From Niallia circulans (lineage in GTDB: Bacteria > Bacillota > Bacilli > Bacillales > Cytobacillaceae): 64,000 bases of DNA. Location: positions 620,001-684,000 of the forward strand of contig NZ_CP026031.1 of NCBI RefSeq assembly GCF_003726095.1, given 5' to 3'. The notes beneath the pieces were generated by a model. The model was not told the origin of the DNA. It did no database searches and worked only from the letters and a program-made list of their open reading frames with translations. The position numbers and the translations under genes were made by a program. Shown in pieces: positions 35,360-45,369 of this stretch. Every line of letters starts with the position of its first letter. The first letter of the stretch is position 1.

Positions 35360-36711
35360 TGAAGCAGATTAATGATTATCATCATAAAAAAATTCTGGTA
35401 TTAGGTCTTGCTAAAAGTGGAATAAGCGCAGCTCAATTACTACATAATTTAGGTGCCTTTGTAACAGTAAATGATAGTAAGCCATTAGATGAAAATCCAG
35501 AAGCACAAGGCTTATTAGAACAAGGAATCACGGTTATCTGCGGAAGTCATCCTATTGAATTGCTGGAGGAGGGTTTCCAGCTGATCGTAAAAAACCCTGG
35601 AATTCCTTACTTTAATCCAATGATTAAAGGGGCAGTGGAGCGTGGCATTCCTGTAATCACAGAGGTAGAACTAGCATACAGAGTGTCCGAAGCTCCTTTT
35701 CTTGCAATCACTGGGTCAAATGGGAAAACAACGACCACAACCTTATTGTTTGATATGTTAGAACTTGATAAGAAAAAGCCTTTGATAGCGGGGAATATTG
35801 GAACAGTTGCTTCTAATGTAGCCCAAGTTGCAGAGGAAGATAATAAAATAGTGATTGAATTATCCTCCTTTCAATTAATGGGAATTGAAAAATTCAAGCC
35901 GAAAATTGCGATCATTACAAATATTTATGAGGCACATTTAGATTATCATGGGACACGGGAAGAATATGCGAAGGCAAAAGGAAACATTACGAGAAACCAA
36001 GATGAAAGTGACTATTTAATTGTGAACGTCGAACAAGAGATTGTCATGGATATCGCGAACAGAAGCAATGCAACGATTATTCCTTTTTCTGCAAAACGTG
36101 AACTTGAGTTTGGGGCCTATATAAAAGATAATATTATTTATTTTAATGATCAAAAAATTATGGCATTATCAGATATAACGTATTTAAGTGCATTAAATTT
36201 AGAAAACATCCTTTCATCTGTTGCAGCAGCAAAATTATCAGGTGTAACAAATGAAAGTATTTTTGCCGTATTAAGTACCTTTAAAGGGGTTAAGCATCGT
36301 CTGCAATTTATTAAAGAAATAAACGGACGGAAATTCTATAATGATTCGAAAGCAACAAATATCCTGGCAACACAAAATGCCCTTGCAGCCTTTAATGAAC
36401 CGGTTATTCTGTTAGCTGGTGGACTGGACCGCGGAAATGAATTTGATGAACTCATTCCATCTCTTAAAAATGTAAAAGCTATGATTACTTTTGGACAAAC
36501 TGCTGAAAAAGTGGAGAAGGCAGGCAAGCTTGCAGGAATAAAAACCATTAAACGCGTCGATAATGTGGACAAAGCAGTACCTGTTGCCTATGACTTATCA
36601 GAAAGCGGAGATGTTATTCTTCTTTCCCCAGCATGTGCAAGCTGGGATCAATATAAAACTTTTGAAGTCAGAGGAGACATTTTTATCAATGCGGTGCATA
36701 TGCTTAAATAA
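35359..36711 (+). CDS. murD: UDP-N-acetylmuramoyl-L-alanine:D-glutamate ligase
   Basis: A 450-residue Mur ligase with complete domains: N-terminal UDP-binding domain ('VLGLAKSGISAAQLL' near residue 15), ATPase motif 'ITGSNGKTTTTTLLF' near 115, and C-terminal domain with 'FYNDSKATNILATQNAL' near 325 and 'LLSPACASWDQYKTFEVRGD' near 418. It adds D-glutamate to UDP-MurNAc-L-alanine. ATG 35359 overlaps the mraY stop codon (TAATG) and lies eight bases from GAGGTG; GTG 35350 is less likely. Confidence 0.95.
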   Translation: MKQINDYHHKKILVLGLAKSGISAAQLLHNLGAFVTVNDSKPLDENPEAQGLLEQGITVICGSHPIELLEEGFQLIVKNPGIPYFNPMIKGAVERGIPVITEVELAYRVSEAPFLAITGSNGKTTTTTLLFDMLELDKKKPLIAGNIGTVASNVAQVAEEDNKIVIELSSFQLMGIEKFKPKIAIITNIYEAHLDYHGTREEYAKAKGNITRNQDESDYLIVNVEQEIVMDIANRSNATIIPFSAKRELEFGAYIKDNIIYFNDQKIMALSDITYLSALNLENILSSVAAAKLSGVTNESIFAVLSTFKGVKHRLQFIKEINGRKFYNDSKATNILATQNALAAFNEPVILLAGGLDRGNEFDELIPSLKNVKAMITFGQTAEKVEKAGKLAGIKTIKRVDNVDKAVPVAYDLSESGDVILLSPACASWDQYKTFEVRGDIFINAVHMLK

Positions 36712-36802
36712 GGGCTTGTCTGTAAGTAGGCGTTGAAAGAAAATTTAAGATCTATATGGATAGAAATAAAAAAGTATCCATATAAAATACTTACTTAAAA
36801 GT

Positions 36803-36930
36803 AAGCTCTGTAAATGATAACAAGGTTAGTAGAAAAAGGCTAAAGGTTTCATTTCATCTAAATTAGGGTGGAAGGAACGCTCTTTTCCCTTATTCCTAGT
36901 TTAACCGATAATTTACAGAGCTTTCTTTTT
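36803..36930 (+). ncRNA. Unidentified structured region with terminator-like tail, upstream of spoVE
   Basis: AAGCTCTGTAAAT (36803-36815) pairs with ATTTACAGAGCTT (36911-36923), 13 perfect pairs extended by GATAAC/GATAA-type pairs, and is followed by a T-run. The 95-base loop can fold further: GGTTAG... with ...CTAGTTTAACC. A separate small hairpin (ATATGGATA / TATCCATAT) lies at 36754-36783. The AGGGTGG inside the loop looks like a T-box fragment but the rest of that motif is absent. Could be a leader for spoVE, a small RNA, or an elaborate terminator for murD. It fills most of the 36712-37024 gap. Confidence 0.4.
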
Positions 36931-37024
36931 TTATCCGATTCCTCAGTAGTATACAAAGAAATCTGGGTATAAATCGCTTTTCTTTGTTGCAAGCCCTTAA
37001 TCTTGCAGGTTCGAGGTGTTAATG

Positions 37025-38124
37025 GTGCCATCAAAAAAAACGACTCCAGATATAATTCTAATGATTATTACATTTACGTTGCTAGCGATAGGGTTAATCA
37101 TGGTGTATAGTGCTAGTGCTGTAATGGCTGAACGAAATTTAGGTGATTCTTTTTTCTTTGCTAAAAGGCAAATGCTTTTTGCAGGAGTCGGAATTGCAGC
37201 AATGTTATTTATTATGAATCTTGATTACTGGATATGGAGATCTTGGGCTAAACCGATTATTATTGTTTGTTTTATTTTACTTGTCGTTGTTTTAATTCCT
37301 GGGTGGGGTTAGTTCGAAATGGTTCGCAAAGCTGGATCGGAGTAGGTGCTTTTTCTATTCAGCCCTCTGAATTTATGAAAATAGCAATGATTCTTTTCTT
37401 GGGAAAATTTCTATCAGAAAATCAAAAGCATATAACCTCCTTTAAAAAAGGGTTACTTCCCTCATTAGGTCTGGTATTCCTTGCCTTCGGAATGATTATG
37501 CTTCAGCCGGATTTAGGTACTGGGACAGTTATGGTTGGAACTAGTATTGTCATGATTTTTATTGCTGGTGCTCGCATTCGTCACTTTGTTATATTAGGTC
37601 TTATTGGGGTAGCTGGTTTTATCGGTCTGGTTGCATCAGCTCCTTATCGGATTAAAAGGATAACATCCTTTCTGGACCCATGGTCAGATCCATTAGGAAG
37701 CGGATTTCAAATAATCCAATCTTTATATGCAATTGGTCCAGGCGGTTTATTCGGTTTAGGACTTGGGGAAAGCAGACAAAAATTTTTCTACTTACCTGAG
37801 CCGCAAACCGATTTCATTTTTGCGATTCTGTCAGAAGAATTAGGCTTTATCGGCGGTTCGCTGATTTTATTATTATTCGCGCTTTTACTTTGGAGAGGCA
37901 TAAGAATTGCATTAGGAGCTCAAGATTTATTTGGGAGCTTTGTGGCAGTCGGGATCATTTCCATGGTTGCAATTCAAGTTATGATTAACATTGGGGTGGT
38001 AACAGGGCTAATGCCAGTTACAGGGATTACACTTCCGTTTTTAAGCTATGGCGGCTCATCGCTGACACTTATGTTAATAGCAATAGGCATCCTTCTAAAT
38101 GTGAGCCGATTTTCGCGGTATTAA
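37025..38124 (+). pseudogene. spoVE: SpoVE (SEDS glycosyltransferase of cortex synthesis), broken by a 1-base deletion as sequenced
   Basis: Two frames together cover a full SpoVE. The first runs from GTG 37025 (GAGGTG upstream) to a TAG at 37310, ending '...LIPGWG'. The second continues 'VRNGSQSWIGVGAFSIQPSEFMK' to the stop at 38124. Adding a G to GGG at 37301-37303 restores 'PGVGLVRNGS' and gives 366 residues, the B. subtilis length. Motifs: 'MVYSASAV' near 24, 'QPDLGTGTVM' near 157 and 'GITLPFLSYGGSSLTLML' near 335. SpoVE polymerises cortex glycan with SpoVD and is needed only for sporulation, so a true mutation would be tolerated in growth. Sequencing error is equally plausible. Confidence 0.85.
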
Positions 38125-38166
38125 ATGCAGCCTCATTGCTAGGAAATTTTTTGATGAAATTTATAG

Positions 38167-38208
38167 AAACCTAGTGGAGAGAATACGTTCTCTTTACTAG
38201 GTTTTTTT
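38167..38208 (+). terminator. Rho-independent terminator of spoVE
   Basis: AAACCTAGT...ACTAGGTTT with an inner GGAGAGAA/TTCTCT stem and seven T residues. The remainder of the 38125-38573 gap is AT-rich; a TATAAT at 38500-38505 could be a murG promoter -10 but no good -35 is visible. Confidence 0.85.
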
Positions 38209-38573
38209 GTGGAGAGCTAAAGAGTGTTTATCATGGTAGTCTCTGTTTCAGAGGGAAGAAATGTTGTAGAATACAAAAAATTTATTTTTTTCACACATAT
38301 GATAAATCCTTTTCAAACATGACAATATGACATGTAGGAAGACGAAATGTATTACATTTCATTATCATTTTCAAGATATTCATAAAGCAAGTTTAAAATA
38401 TAGTACAATAAGGTATCTATTATTTGGGAGATGACGGCAAAGCTAAAAAATATCTAAAAAAATAGCAGAAGATTATTTTTGTTTTATGTTATTTGAAGCT
38501 ATAATGTAAAAGAGAAGAAAACCACGTTTTTTTCAGGAAAAGTAGAGATGAGAAGTATTTTGAGGTGGAAAGA

Positions 38574-39677
38574 ATGAAAATAGTAGTAAGCGGCGGAGGA
38601 ACAGGGGGACATATATACCCTGCATTAGCATTGATTCGCGAAATAAAAAGAGAAGTGAAGGATGCTGAATTTCTTTATATCGGAACAGAGCAAGGGCTAG
38701 AAAGTAAATTAGTTAGACGAGAAGATATTCCATTTAAAACAATACATATCACAGGGTTTAAACGAAAACTTTCCCCAGAAAATGTGAAAACAGTTTGGCG
38801 ATTTATTGCAGGTGTACAAAAAAGTAAAGCGATTTTAAAAGAATTTAAAGCAGACGTTGTCATCGGGACAGGCGGATATGTTTGTGGTCCGGTTGTATAT
38901 GCGGCAGCTAAGCTTGGAATACCGACTATTATTCATGAACAAAATAGTGTTCCAGGGTTAACCAATAAGTTTTTAAGTAAATATGTCGATAAAGTAGCGA
39001 TTTGCTTTGAAGAAGCGGCTTCTTTTTTTCCAGATAAAAAAGTAGTGATGACCGGGAATCCAAGGGCATCCGAAGTGTTAAATCAGGATGGAATAAAAGG
39101 TCGCTTATCAGTCGGATTAAAATTAAAAGAACCCGCTGTTCTTATTGTTGGCGGTAGTAGAGGAGCAAGACCGATAAATGATGCTGTAATTGCAGCTTTA
39201 CCACAATTAGGGGAGAAAGCTTATCAAGTTCTTTATGTAACAGGAGAGGTGCACTACGAAGCGGTAAAGAAAGAAGTAGAGCGTGTCGGCAATCCAGAAA
39301 ATGTTATTATTAAGCCATTTGTCCATAATATGCCTGAAGTATTAACGAGTATTGATTTAACTGTTGCAAGAGCTGGCGCAACAACACTAAGTGAGCTAAC
39401 CTCGCTTGGTATTCCGAGCATTCTTGTGCCAAGTCCTTATGTAACGAATAATCATCAAGAAAAAAATGCGCATGCATTAACGAGTAATGGAGCAGCCAGA
39501 ATGCTTCTTGAACAGGATATGAATGGCCAAAAATTGATAGAAGAAATGGATGCAATCATGCTTAATCCTGTTTTGCTAAAGGAAATGAAAGAGACTTCCA
39601 AAAAATTAGGTATTCCTGATGCGGCAATGAGGTTGTATAATGTCATGAAGGAAGTAATCGATAACAAGAAAAAATAA
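38574..39677 (+). CDS. murG: UDP-GlcNAc:undecaprenyl-PP-MurNAc-pentapeptide transferase MurG
   Basis: A 367-residue GT-B glycosyltransferase. The glycine-rich '[17 protein letters not shown]' opens the protein; '[15 protein letters not shown]' near 124, '[14 protein letters not shown]' near 190 and '[21 protein letters not shown]' near 263 mark the membrane-facing and UDP-GlcNAc-binding sites. It turns lipid I into lipid II on the inner membrane face. ATG 38574 follows GAGGTGG and gives the standard start 'MKIVVSGGG'. The murB gene that follows in B. subtilis is not present. Confidence 0.95.
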   Translation: MKIVVSGGGTGGHIYPALALIREIKREVKDAEFLYIGTEQGLESKLVRREDIPFKTIHITGFKRKLSPENVKTVWRFIAGVQKSKAILKEFKADVVIGTGGYVCGPVVYAAAKLGIPTIIHEQNSVPGLTNKFLSKYVDKVAICFEEAASFFPDKKVVMTGNPRASEVLNQDGIKGRLSVGLKLKEPAVLIVGGSRGARPINDAVIAALPQLGEKAYQVLYVTGEVHYEAVKKEVERVGNPENVIIKPFVHNMPEVLTSIDLTVARAGATTLSELTSLGIPSILVPSPYVTNNHQEKNAHALTSNGAARMLLEQDMNGQKLIEEMDAIMLNPVLLKEMKETSKKLGIPDAAMRLYNVMKEVIDNKKK

Positions 39678-39772
39678 GATAGCAAATAGAAAATTTGTTT
39701 GTTAGGAAAAGGTGGACAACCTATTGAAATGTTATGTACTATTTCCTTATTTAATAATACCGGGGTGATTTT

Positions 39773-40552
39773 TTGGAAAAAGGGAAGGTAGTTTCTTTAG
39801 AAGATAGAATTCCAAAATTAAAAGAGCAGAGACGAAGAAAAGCAAATCGTCGCCTTATTTTCCTTCTCCTTCTATTCTTCCTAATCATCGTTTGCGTTAT
39901 ATACTTCCAATCGCCTTTAAGTCATGTGAAAAACATCGAAATTACGGGTAATCATTTATATTCTTTTGAAGACTTGGAGAAAATGAGTGGAATTGACAGC
40001 AAAACAAATATTTGGACAATCAAAAAAGACAAGCTCACAGAGAAATTAAAAGACTCAGGCGGGATTAAATCTGCTAAGATTTCTATTGTTTTTCCAAATA
40101 CTGTTCATATTGACGTAAAAGAGTATAGGAAGATTGCTTACTTTGAAGTAAAGAATGAATTTATTCCACTTCTTGAAAATGGGGAGATGCTGCATGACAG
40201 AGCTATGACCAACAGTCCCTATGATGCTCCAATTATTAAGGATATAAAGAGCGAAGATAATAAAGTAATCAAAAAAATAGGGGGAGAACTAAATAAACTG
40301 TCAGCAGAAGTGTATAACGCAATTTCTGAAGTAAGGTATACTCCTAAAAATACAGATAAGTGGCGTGTTACTGTATATATGAATGATGGAAATCAGGTAT
40401 TAGCTTCTTTATCCTCTTTTTCGGATAAGCTGCAGCATTATCCATCCATCATTTCCCAGCTGAATACAGATAAAAAAGGCGTTATTGATTTAGAGGTAGG
40501 TTCTTATTTTAAAGCTTTTGATTCGGAAGGGGAAAAGAAGGGTGAAGAATAA
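39773..40552 (+). CDS. divIB: Cell division protein DivIB/FtsQ
   Basis: A 259-residue bitopic membrane protein: basic cytoplasmic tail (1-25), membrane helix (about 27-46, 'RLIFLLLLFFLIIVCVIYFQ'), POTRA domain starting 'LSHVKNIEITGNHLYSFEDL' (50-120) and a beta domain (120-235). DivIB forms the DivIB-FtsL-DivIC complex that regulates septal wall synthesis. TTG 39773 follows GGGGTGATTT. Its end overlaps ylxW by 11 bases. Confidence 0.9.
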   Translation: MEKGKVVSLEDRIPKLKEQRRRKANRRLIFLLLLFFLIIVCVIYFQSPLSHVKNIEITGNHLYSFEDLEKMSGIDSKTNIWTIKKDKLTEKLKDSGGIKSAKISIVFPNTVHIDVKEYRKIAYFEVKNEFIPLLENGEMLHDRAMTNSPYDAPIIKDIKSEDNKVIKKIGGELNKLSAEVYNAISEVRYTPKNTDKWRVTVYMNDGNQVLASLSSFSDKLQHYPSIISQLNTDKKGVIDLEVGSYFKAFDSEGEKKGEE

Positions 40553-41240
40553 TAAAAGAAGAAGAAATGTTATCTTCTCCTTAGTTTTTCTTGTACTTGG
40601 ATTTATGATCTCTTTTTCCTATCAAAATACAAAAAAAGATGAAGGGAAAGCAGTGAGTGAGAGCCAATTTGAAAGAGATTTGGATTTGCGCAATGAGCTA
40701 ATTGAGCAGGAAGAAAAGAACAATAAGTTGTATAAGGAGTTAAAGGAAAACCAAAGGGACTTGCTTCAATTAGAGAAGAAACTTTCTAACGAAGCAGAGA
40801 CTTATTATAACTTGGCAGAAGATGCGGAAAAATACCGGATATATTTAGGAAAGGTTGCAGTAAAAGGGGAAGGGGTACAAATTGCTTTGGAAGATGGTGA
40901 GTATAATCCAAAGGAAGATAATGTGAATAATTATTTGGTTCATGAGCATCATGTATTTAAAGTGATCAACGAGCTTTATATTGCTGGTGCAGAAGCGATT
41001 AGTATCAATGGACAAAGGCTAGCACATAATTCTTATATCCTTTGCAATGGTCCAGTAATTGAAATTGACGGTTATCAGCACCCAGCCCCATTTGTTATTA
41101 CGGCAATTGGCGATAGCGATGTGTTAGAAGGCGCAATAAATATAAATGGTGGCGTAAAGGATTTGTTAGTAAATGATAATGTAAGATTTACGCTTGAGAA
41201 AAAAAGAATGATCCAAATGGATCCTTTAAATGTTAATTAA
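40542..41240 (+). CDS. ylxW: DUF881 family protein YlxW
   Basis: A 232-residue protein: membrane helix near the N-terminus (residues 8-26), a coiled coil (40-95, 'RDLDLRNELIEQEEKNNKLY') and a C-terminal DUF881 domain (100-232, 'GEGVQIALEDGE', 'AEAISINGQRLAHNSYILCNGP'). GTG 40542 is chosen, nine bases after GAAGGGG and overlapping divIB. The function is unknown; ylxW and ylxX are paired in the division clusters of Firmicutes, which suggests an envelope role by context only. Confidence 0.85.
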   Translation: MKNNKRRRNVIFSLVFLVLGFMISFSYQNTKKDEGKAVSESQFERDLDLRNELIEQEEKNNKLYKELKENQRDLLQLEKKLSNEAETYYNLAEDAEKYRIYLGKVAVKGEGVQIALEDGEYNPKEDNVNNYLVHEHHVFKVINELYIAGAEAISINGQRLAHNSYILCNGPVIEIDGYQHPAPFVITAIGDSDVLEGAININGGVKDLLVNDNVRFTLEKKRMIQMDPLNVN

Positions 41241-41272
41241 CGATAAGTATGATTTAGAAAGTATGATGCGCT

Positions 41273-42001
41273 TTGAATAAGAAATTTATAACGATGACGG
41301 GAATTACACTTATTGCAGGGTTTATGATAGCAGTTCAATTTCAGACAATAAAAGAACCTGTTGTACGAGACACGAGAGATACTTGGGAGTTAAGAGAAGA
41401 TCTTATCCATGAGAAAAAATTAGAATTAAAGTTAATAGATGAGATACGTTCGACAAATGGAAAGATAGAAGAATATGAGAATGAAACCCCAAGAAGCAAA
41501 GAAGCGGTATTGAAAGAGACTTTGGCAGAATTAAAGCAGGAAGCGGGCTTAACAGAAGTAACGGGAAATGGAATTGTCTTAAAGATTGAGTCTGTCAGTA
41601 CAGAAATGCTTTTAGGTGAAAATCCTGGAGTAGTTACCTCTGAATTATTACAACGGTTAGTAAATGAATTAAATTTATATGGTGTTGAGGAGATAGCGAT
41701 AAATGATAATCGTTATGTAAATACAACTGTTATCCGTGAAATTAACAATGTGTTAAAAATGGATGGGAATCCCCTAAACCAGCTGCCAATTGAAATAAAA
41801 GTGATAGCGAAGGATGCTAACACTGTTGAAAAACTGTTTAATTACATGAAGGTTTCAAAGTCAGCAGATGAATTTTTCTTATCTAATCTGTTATTGAATG
41901 TCGAGATGCCAAAGGAACCAATCAAAATACCAGCATATAGCAACCCCATAAATATCCATTATATGAAGCCCGTAAGTACAAGTAAAGGAGGAGATTCTTA
42001 A
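41273..42001 (+). CDS. ylxX: DUF881 family protein YlxX
   Basis: A 242-residue paralogue of ylxW with the same layout: membrane helix (about 5-22), coiled coil (35-80, 'HEKKLELKLIDEIRSTNGKI') and DUF881 domain (85-230, 'TGNGIVLKIES', 'GVEEIAINDNRYVNTTVIRE'). The start is TTG 41273 with a weak ribosome site, so a nearby later start is possible. Its stop codon overlaps the sbp start (TAATG). Function unknown. Confidence 0.83.
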   Translation: MNKKFITMTGITLIAGFMIAVQFQTIKEPVVRDTRDTWELREDLIHEKKLELKLIDEIRSTNGKIEEYENETPRSKEAVLKETLAELKQEAGLTEVTGNGIVLKIESVSTEMLLGENPGVVTSELLQRLVNELNLYGVEEIAINDNRYVNTTVIREINNVLKMDGNPLNQLPIEIKVIAKDANTVEKLFNYMKVSKSADEFFLSNLLLNVEMPKEPIKIPAYSNPINIHYMKPVSTSKGGDS

Positions 42002-42366
42002 TGTGGCTTCCTATATTTGGGCTGATTGTTGGGATTGTATTAGGATTATTAACCGATATAAAAGTGCCAGACGAATATGCTAACTATTTATCAATTGCTG
42101 TTCTCGCTGCACTGGATACTTTATTTGGAGGGATTCGTGCTCATCTGCAAAATATATTCGACGAGAAAGTATTTGTAACTGGGTTCTTCTTTAATATTGC
42201 TCTTGCAGCAAGTTTAGCTTTTCTAGGTGTACATCTTGGTGTAGACTTATACTTAGCGGCTATTTTTGCATTTGGTGTTCGACTATTTCAAAATATAGCT
42301 GTCATTCGCAGTATTATCTTAAAGAAATCAAATACGCATTCTCTTGAAAAAAATGAAAAAAGTTGA
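42001..42366 (+). CDS. sbp: Small basic protein Sbp (DUF1290)
   Basis: A 121-residue protein with three or four membrane segments ('LPIFGLIVGIVLGLLTDI', 'YLSIAVLAALDTLFGGIRA', 'ALAASLAFLGVHLG', 'YLAAIFAFGVRLFQNIAVI'). The 'LAALDTLFGGIRAHLQN' block is diagnostic. It is conserved directly upstream of ftsA in Bacillaceae, with unknown function. AAGGAGG precedes ATG 42001, which is shared with the ylxX stop. Confidence 0.9.
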   Translation: MWLPIFGLIVGIVLGLLTDIKVPDEYANYLSIAVLAALDTLFGGIRAHLQNIFDEKVFVTGFFFNIALAASLAFLGVHLGVDLYLAAIFAFGVRLFQNIAVIRSIILKKSNTHSLEKNEKS

Positions 42367-42497
42367 CAGAGAAAAAAGGGAATATATTAGTTTTGGCGAA
42401 TAATTTAAATATTAATAGATATGTGGAAGTGAATTACGATATTTCCTTGTGAAATAAGTAATTAGTCCTATTTGTAGTAAAAAAGACCAAAATTGTA

Positions 42498-42526
42498 TTG
42501 ACACTTTGCGAAAACTTAGTGAAAAT
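42498..42526 (+). promoter_or_regulatory. Possible promoter of ftsAZ
   Basis: TTGACA (perfect) with a 17-base spacer and GAAAAT (four of six). A second -10-like TACAAT (42543-42548) and a GAAT near 42550 could belong to another promoter, as ftsAZ of B. subtilis has several. The 42367-42693 gap holds nothing else that I recognise. Confidence 0.4.
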
Positions 42527-42693
42527 ATGGTGTTGCCTGGTATACAATAGAATAGTTGTGAAGATTATATTATGTATATCAAAAAACTATGTAAATAGCA
42601 GACGTTACTTCTGATAAAAAAAGTTGAATTTTTTGACTGTATGACATAACTTGTTGTTCACATTATTTAAAATGCAAAAGGAGGTGCCCGAGA

Positions 42694-43977
42694 ATGAACA
42701 GCAATGAACTTTATGTGAGTCTAGACATCGGTACATCCAGCATAAAAGTAATCATTGGAGAAATGATTAACGAATCTTTAAATATTATTGGTGTAGGCAT
42801 CGTCCCATCAGAAGGTTTAAAAAAAGGTTCAATTGTGGATATAGATGAAACCGTTCATTCTATTCGACAAGCAATAGAGCAAGCTGAAAGAATGGTTGGG
42901 ATGGAGATAAAGCAAGTAGTTGTTGGCGTTTCGGGAAATCATGTTAATCTGCAAACCTCACGTGGGGTAGTTGCAGTTTCAAGTGAAAATCGCGAAATTA
43001 CAATTGAAGATGTAATTAGGGTAAAGGATGCTGCACAAGTAGTTTCCATTCCCCCTGAAAAAGAGATTATTGATATTATTCCTAAACAATTTATTGTCGA
43101 TGGATTAGATGAAATTACTGATCCCCGAGGAATGATTGGTGTACGATTGGAAATGGAAGGTACTATTATAACTGGAAGTAAAACCATTTTACATAACACC
43201 TTAAGATGTGTGGAAAGAGCAGGACTTGAAATTCAAGATATCTCCTTGCAACCACTTGCTGCAGGATCTTTTGCGCTTTCAAAAGATGAGAAAAACTTAG
43301 GAGTGGCGTTAATAGATATAGGCGGAGGATCTACAACTATTGCTGTATTTGAAAATGGATTCCTTAAAGCCACTAGCGTTATTCCTGTAGGTGGAGATCA
43401 TATTACTAAAGATCTATCCATTGGTCTTCGAACTACAACAGAAGATGCCGAAAAAATTAAAATAAAGTATGGTTATGCTTTTTATGATCATGCTTCTGAA
43501 GAGGAAGTATTCAGCGTTCCTATTATAGGAAGCGATCAGCATCAGCAATTTAATCAATTGGAGATTTCTGATATTATAGAAGCTAGATTAGAAGAAATCT
43601 TTGAACTTGTTGGTCATGAACTAGCTAGACTAGGAGTATATGATCTTCCAGGAGGATTTGTATTAACTGGAGGAGTAGCTAGTACGAAAGGAATTTTAGA
43701 ATTAGCGCAAGATATTTTCCAAAGCCGAGTTAGAATTGCTATTCCTGATTATATTGGAGTTAGAGAGCCACAATATACTACTGCAGTTGGTTTAATTAAA
43801 TTCTCCTATAAAAATAGTAAACTTCAAGGTGGAAATATCCATAACCCTGTTGCTGTTCCTGCTGAAACAAGGGAAAAAGCTCAGAAAACAGCATCCCAAA
43901 AACAAGCTTATGAGAAAAAACAAGTGGAAAAAGAACCTTCAAAGTTTAAGAAATTTATGGGATATTTCTTTGATTAA
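42694..43977 (+). CDS. ftsA: Cell division protein FtsA
   Basis: A 427-residue actin-fold ATPase. Phosphate 1 'VSLDIGTSSIKVIIGE' is near residue 9, phosphate 2 'VALIDIGGGSTTIAV' near 205 and the adenosine motif 'GGFVLTGGVASTKGI' near 325. The C-terminal 'KFKKFMGYFFD' is the amphipathic helix that ties FtsZ filaments to the membrane. Usual length. The AAAAGGAGGTGC ribosome site is very strong. ftsZ follows 170 bases later. Confidence 0.96.
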   Translation: MNSNELYVSLDIGTSSIKVIIGEMINESLNIIGVGIVPSEGLKKGSIVDIDETVHSIRQAIEQAERMVGMEIKQVVVGVSGNHVNLQTSRGVVAVSSENREITIEDVIRVKDAAQVVSIPPEKEIIDIIPKQFIVDGLDEITDPRGMIGVRLEMEGTIITGSKTILHNTLRCVERAGLEIQDISLQPLAAGSFALSKDEKNLGVALIDIGGGSTTIAVFENGFLKATSVIPVGGDHITKDLSIGLRTTTEDAEKIKIKYGYAFYDHASEEEVFSVPIIGSDQHQQFNQLEISDIIEARLEEIFELVGHELARLGVYDLPGGFVLTGGVASTKGILELAQDIFQSRVRIAIPDYIGVREPQYTTAVGLIKFSYKNSKLQGGNIHNPVAVPAETREKAQKTASQKQAYEKKQVEKEPSKFKKFMGYFFD

Positions 43978-44147
43978 TGAAATGTCTTAATAGAAAAACA
44001 TAATTTTGATAAAAAAGAACTTCGAGAAGGCTGAGAGTCGTTTAGGGTCAGTCTAGGTATTAAAATGGTATGTTACTCCATATCACCAAGACTTGAGATG
44101 CGGACAGTTCGATACTGCTGAATATCGACGAATTAGGAGGATTTGTC

Positions 44148-45317
44148 ATGTTGGAATTTGATACAAATATAGATTCACTAGCTGTAATAAAGGTTATAGG
44201 TGTAGGTGGCGGTGGAAATAACGCTGTTAACCGAATGATTGAGCATGGCCTACAAGGGGTAGAGTTCATTGCTGTAAATACAGATGCACAGGCATTAAAT
44301 TTATCTAAAGCAGAAATCAAAATGCAAATTGGTGGAAAACTTACAAGAGGATTAGGGGCAGGTGCAAATCCTGAAGTAGGGAAAAAGGCTGCTGAGGAAA
44401 GCAAAGAACAAATTGAAGAGGCATTAAAAGGAGCAGATATGGTCTTCGTTACGGCAGGAATGGGTGGCGGAACTGGAACAGGTGCTGCACCAGTTATTGC
44501 TCAAATCGCCCACGACCTAGGCGCCTTAACAGTAGGGGTAGTAACAAGACCTTTTACTTTCGAAGGAAGAAAAAGATCCACACATGCTGCAAGCGGGATT
44601 ACAGCATTGAAGGATGCTGTCGATACATTAATCGTTATTCCAAACGACCGCTTACTTGAAATCGTAGATAAATCAACTCCGATGCTTGAAGCGTTTAGAG
44701 AAGCGGATAATGTATTACGCCAGGGTGTACAAGGTATCTCTGACTTAATCGCAACACCAGGGCTGATTAACTTAGACTTCGCTGATGTGAAAACAATTAT
44801 GGTGAATAAAGGTTCTGCACTTATGGGGATAGGTGTTGCAGCAGGGGAAAACCGTGCAGCTGAAGCAGCGAAAAAAGCAATTTCTTCACCACTTCTGGAG
44901 ACTTCCATTGATGGAGCACAAGGAATATTGATGAATATTACCGGTGGAACGAATTTAAGCTTGTATGAAGTACAAGAGGCAGCCGATATTGTGGCATCTG
45001 CTTCCGATCAAGATGTAAACATGATTTTCGGTTCTATTATTAATGATGATTTGAAAGATGAAATTGTTGTTACGGTGATTGCTACTGGCTTTAACCAAGA
45101 TTTATCGCAGCTCCAGCCAGATAGACCTGGATTTGGCGGCTTAAAGCCAAATAACAATAACGCAAACCCTGTCAACAATCCGGTTAACAATAGAGAAGTA
45201 AAACGTGAAGAGCCGCATGTGCAAAAAGAACAACAACAACCAAGAAGCAATGCGCAACAACCAGAAGATGCTTTAGATATTCCGACATTCTTAAGAAATA
45301 GAAACCGCAGAAGGTAA
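44148..45317 (+). CDS. ftsZ: Cell division protein FtsZ
   Basis: A 389-residue tubulin-like GTPase. The signature '[16 protein letters not shown]' lies near residue 104, '[16 protein letters not shown]' near 208, followed by a variable Asn/Gln-rich linker (320-375) and the conserved C-terminal peptide '[12 protein letters not shown]' that binds FtsA and SepF. It polymerises into the Z-ring and drives septum placement. Length and order after ftsA are normal. A strong terminator follows. Confidence 0.98.
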   Translation: MLEFDTNIDSLAVIKVIGVGGGGNNAVNRMIEHGLQGVEFIAVNTDAQALNLSKAEIKMQIGGKLTRGLGAGANPEVGKKAAEESKEQIEEALKGADMVFVTAGMGGGTGTGAAPVIAQIAHDLGALTVGVVTRPFTFEGRKRSTHAASGITALKDAVDTLIVIPNDRLLEIVDKSTPMLEAFREADNVLRQGVQGISDLIATPGLINLDFADVKTIMVNKGSALMGIGVAAGENRAAEAAKKAISSPLLETSIDGAQGILMNITGGTNLSLYEVQEAADIVASASDQDVNMIFGSIINDDLKDEIVVTVIATGFNQDLSQLQPDRPGFGGLKPNNNNANPVNNPVNNREVKREEPHVQKEQQQPRSNAQQPEDALDIPTFLRNRNRRR

Positions 45318-45330
45318 TTATTTCTTTAGC

Positions 45331-45369
45331 AAAAACCTTTCCATTTTTTCATAATGGAAAGGTTTTTTG
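45331..45369 (+). terminator. Rho-independent terminator of ftsZ
   Basis: AAAAACCTTTCCATT / AATGGAAAGGTTTTTT stem with T-run. bpr/bpf genes present here in B. subtilis are absent. Confidence 0.95.

Noticed and set aside
36865..36885. T-box riboswitch upstream of spoVE (AGGGTGG)
   Set aside because: The rest of the motif (NACCGCG) and a Stem I region are absent, and spoVE is not an amino-acid gene.
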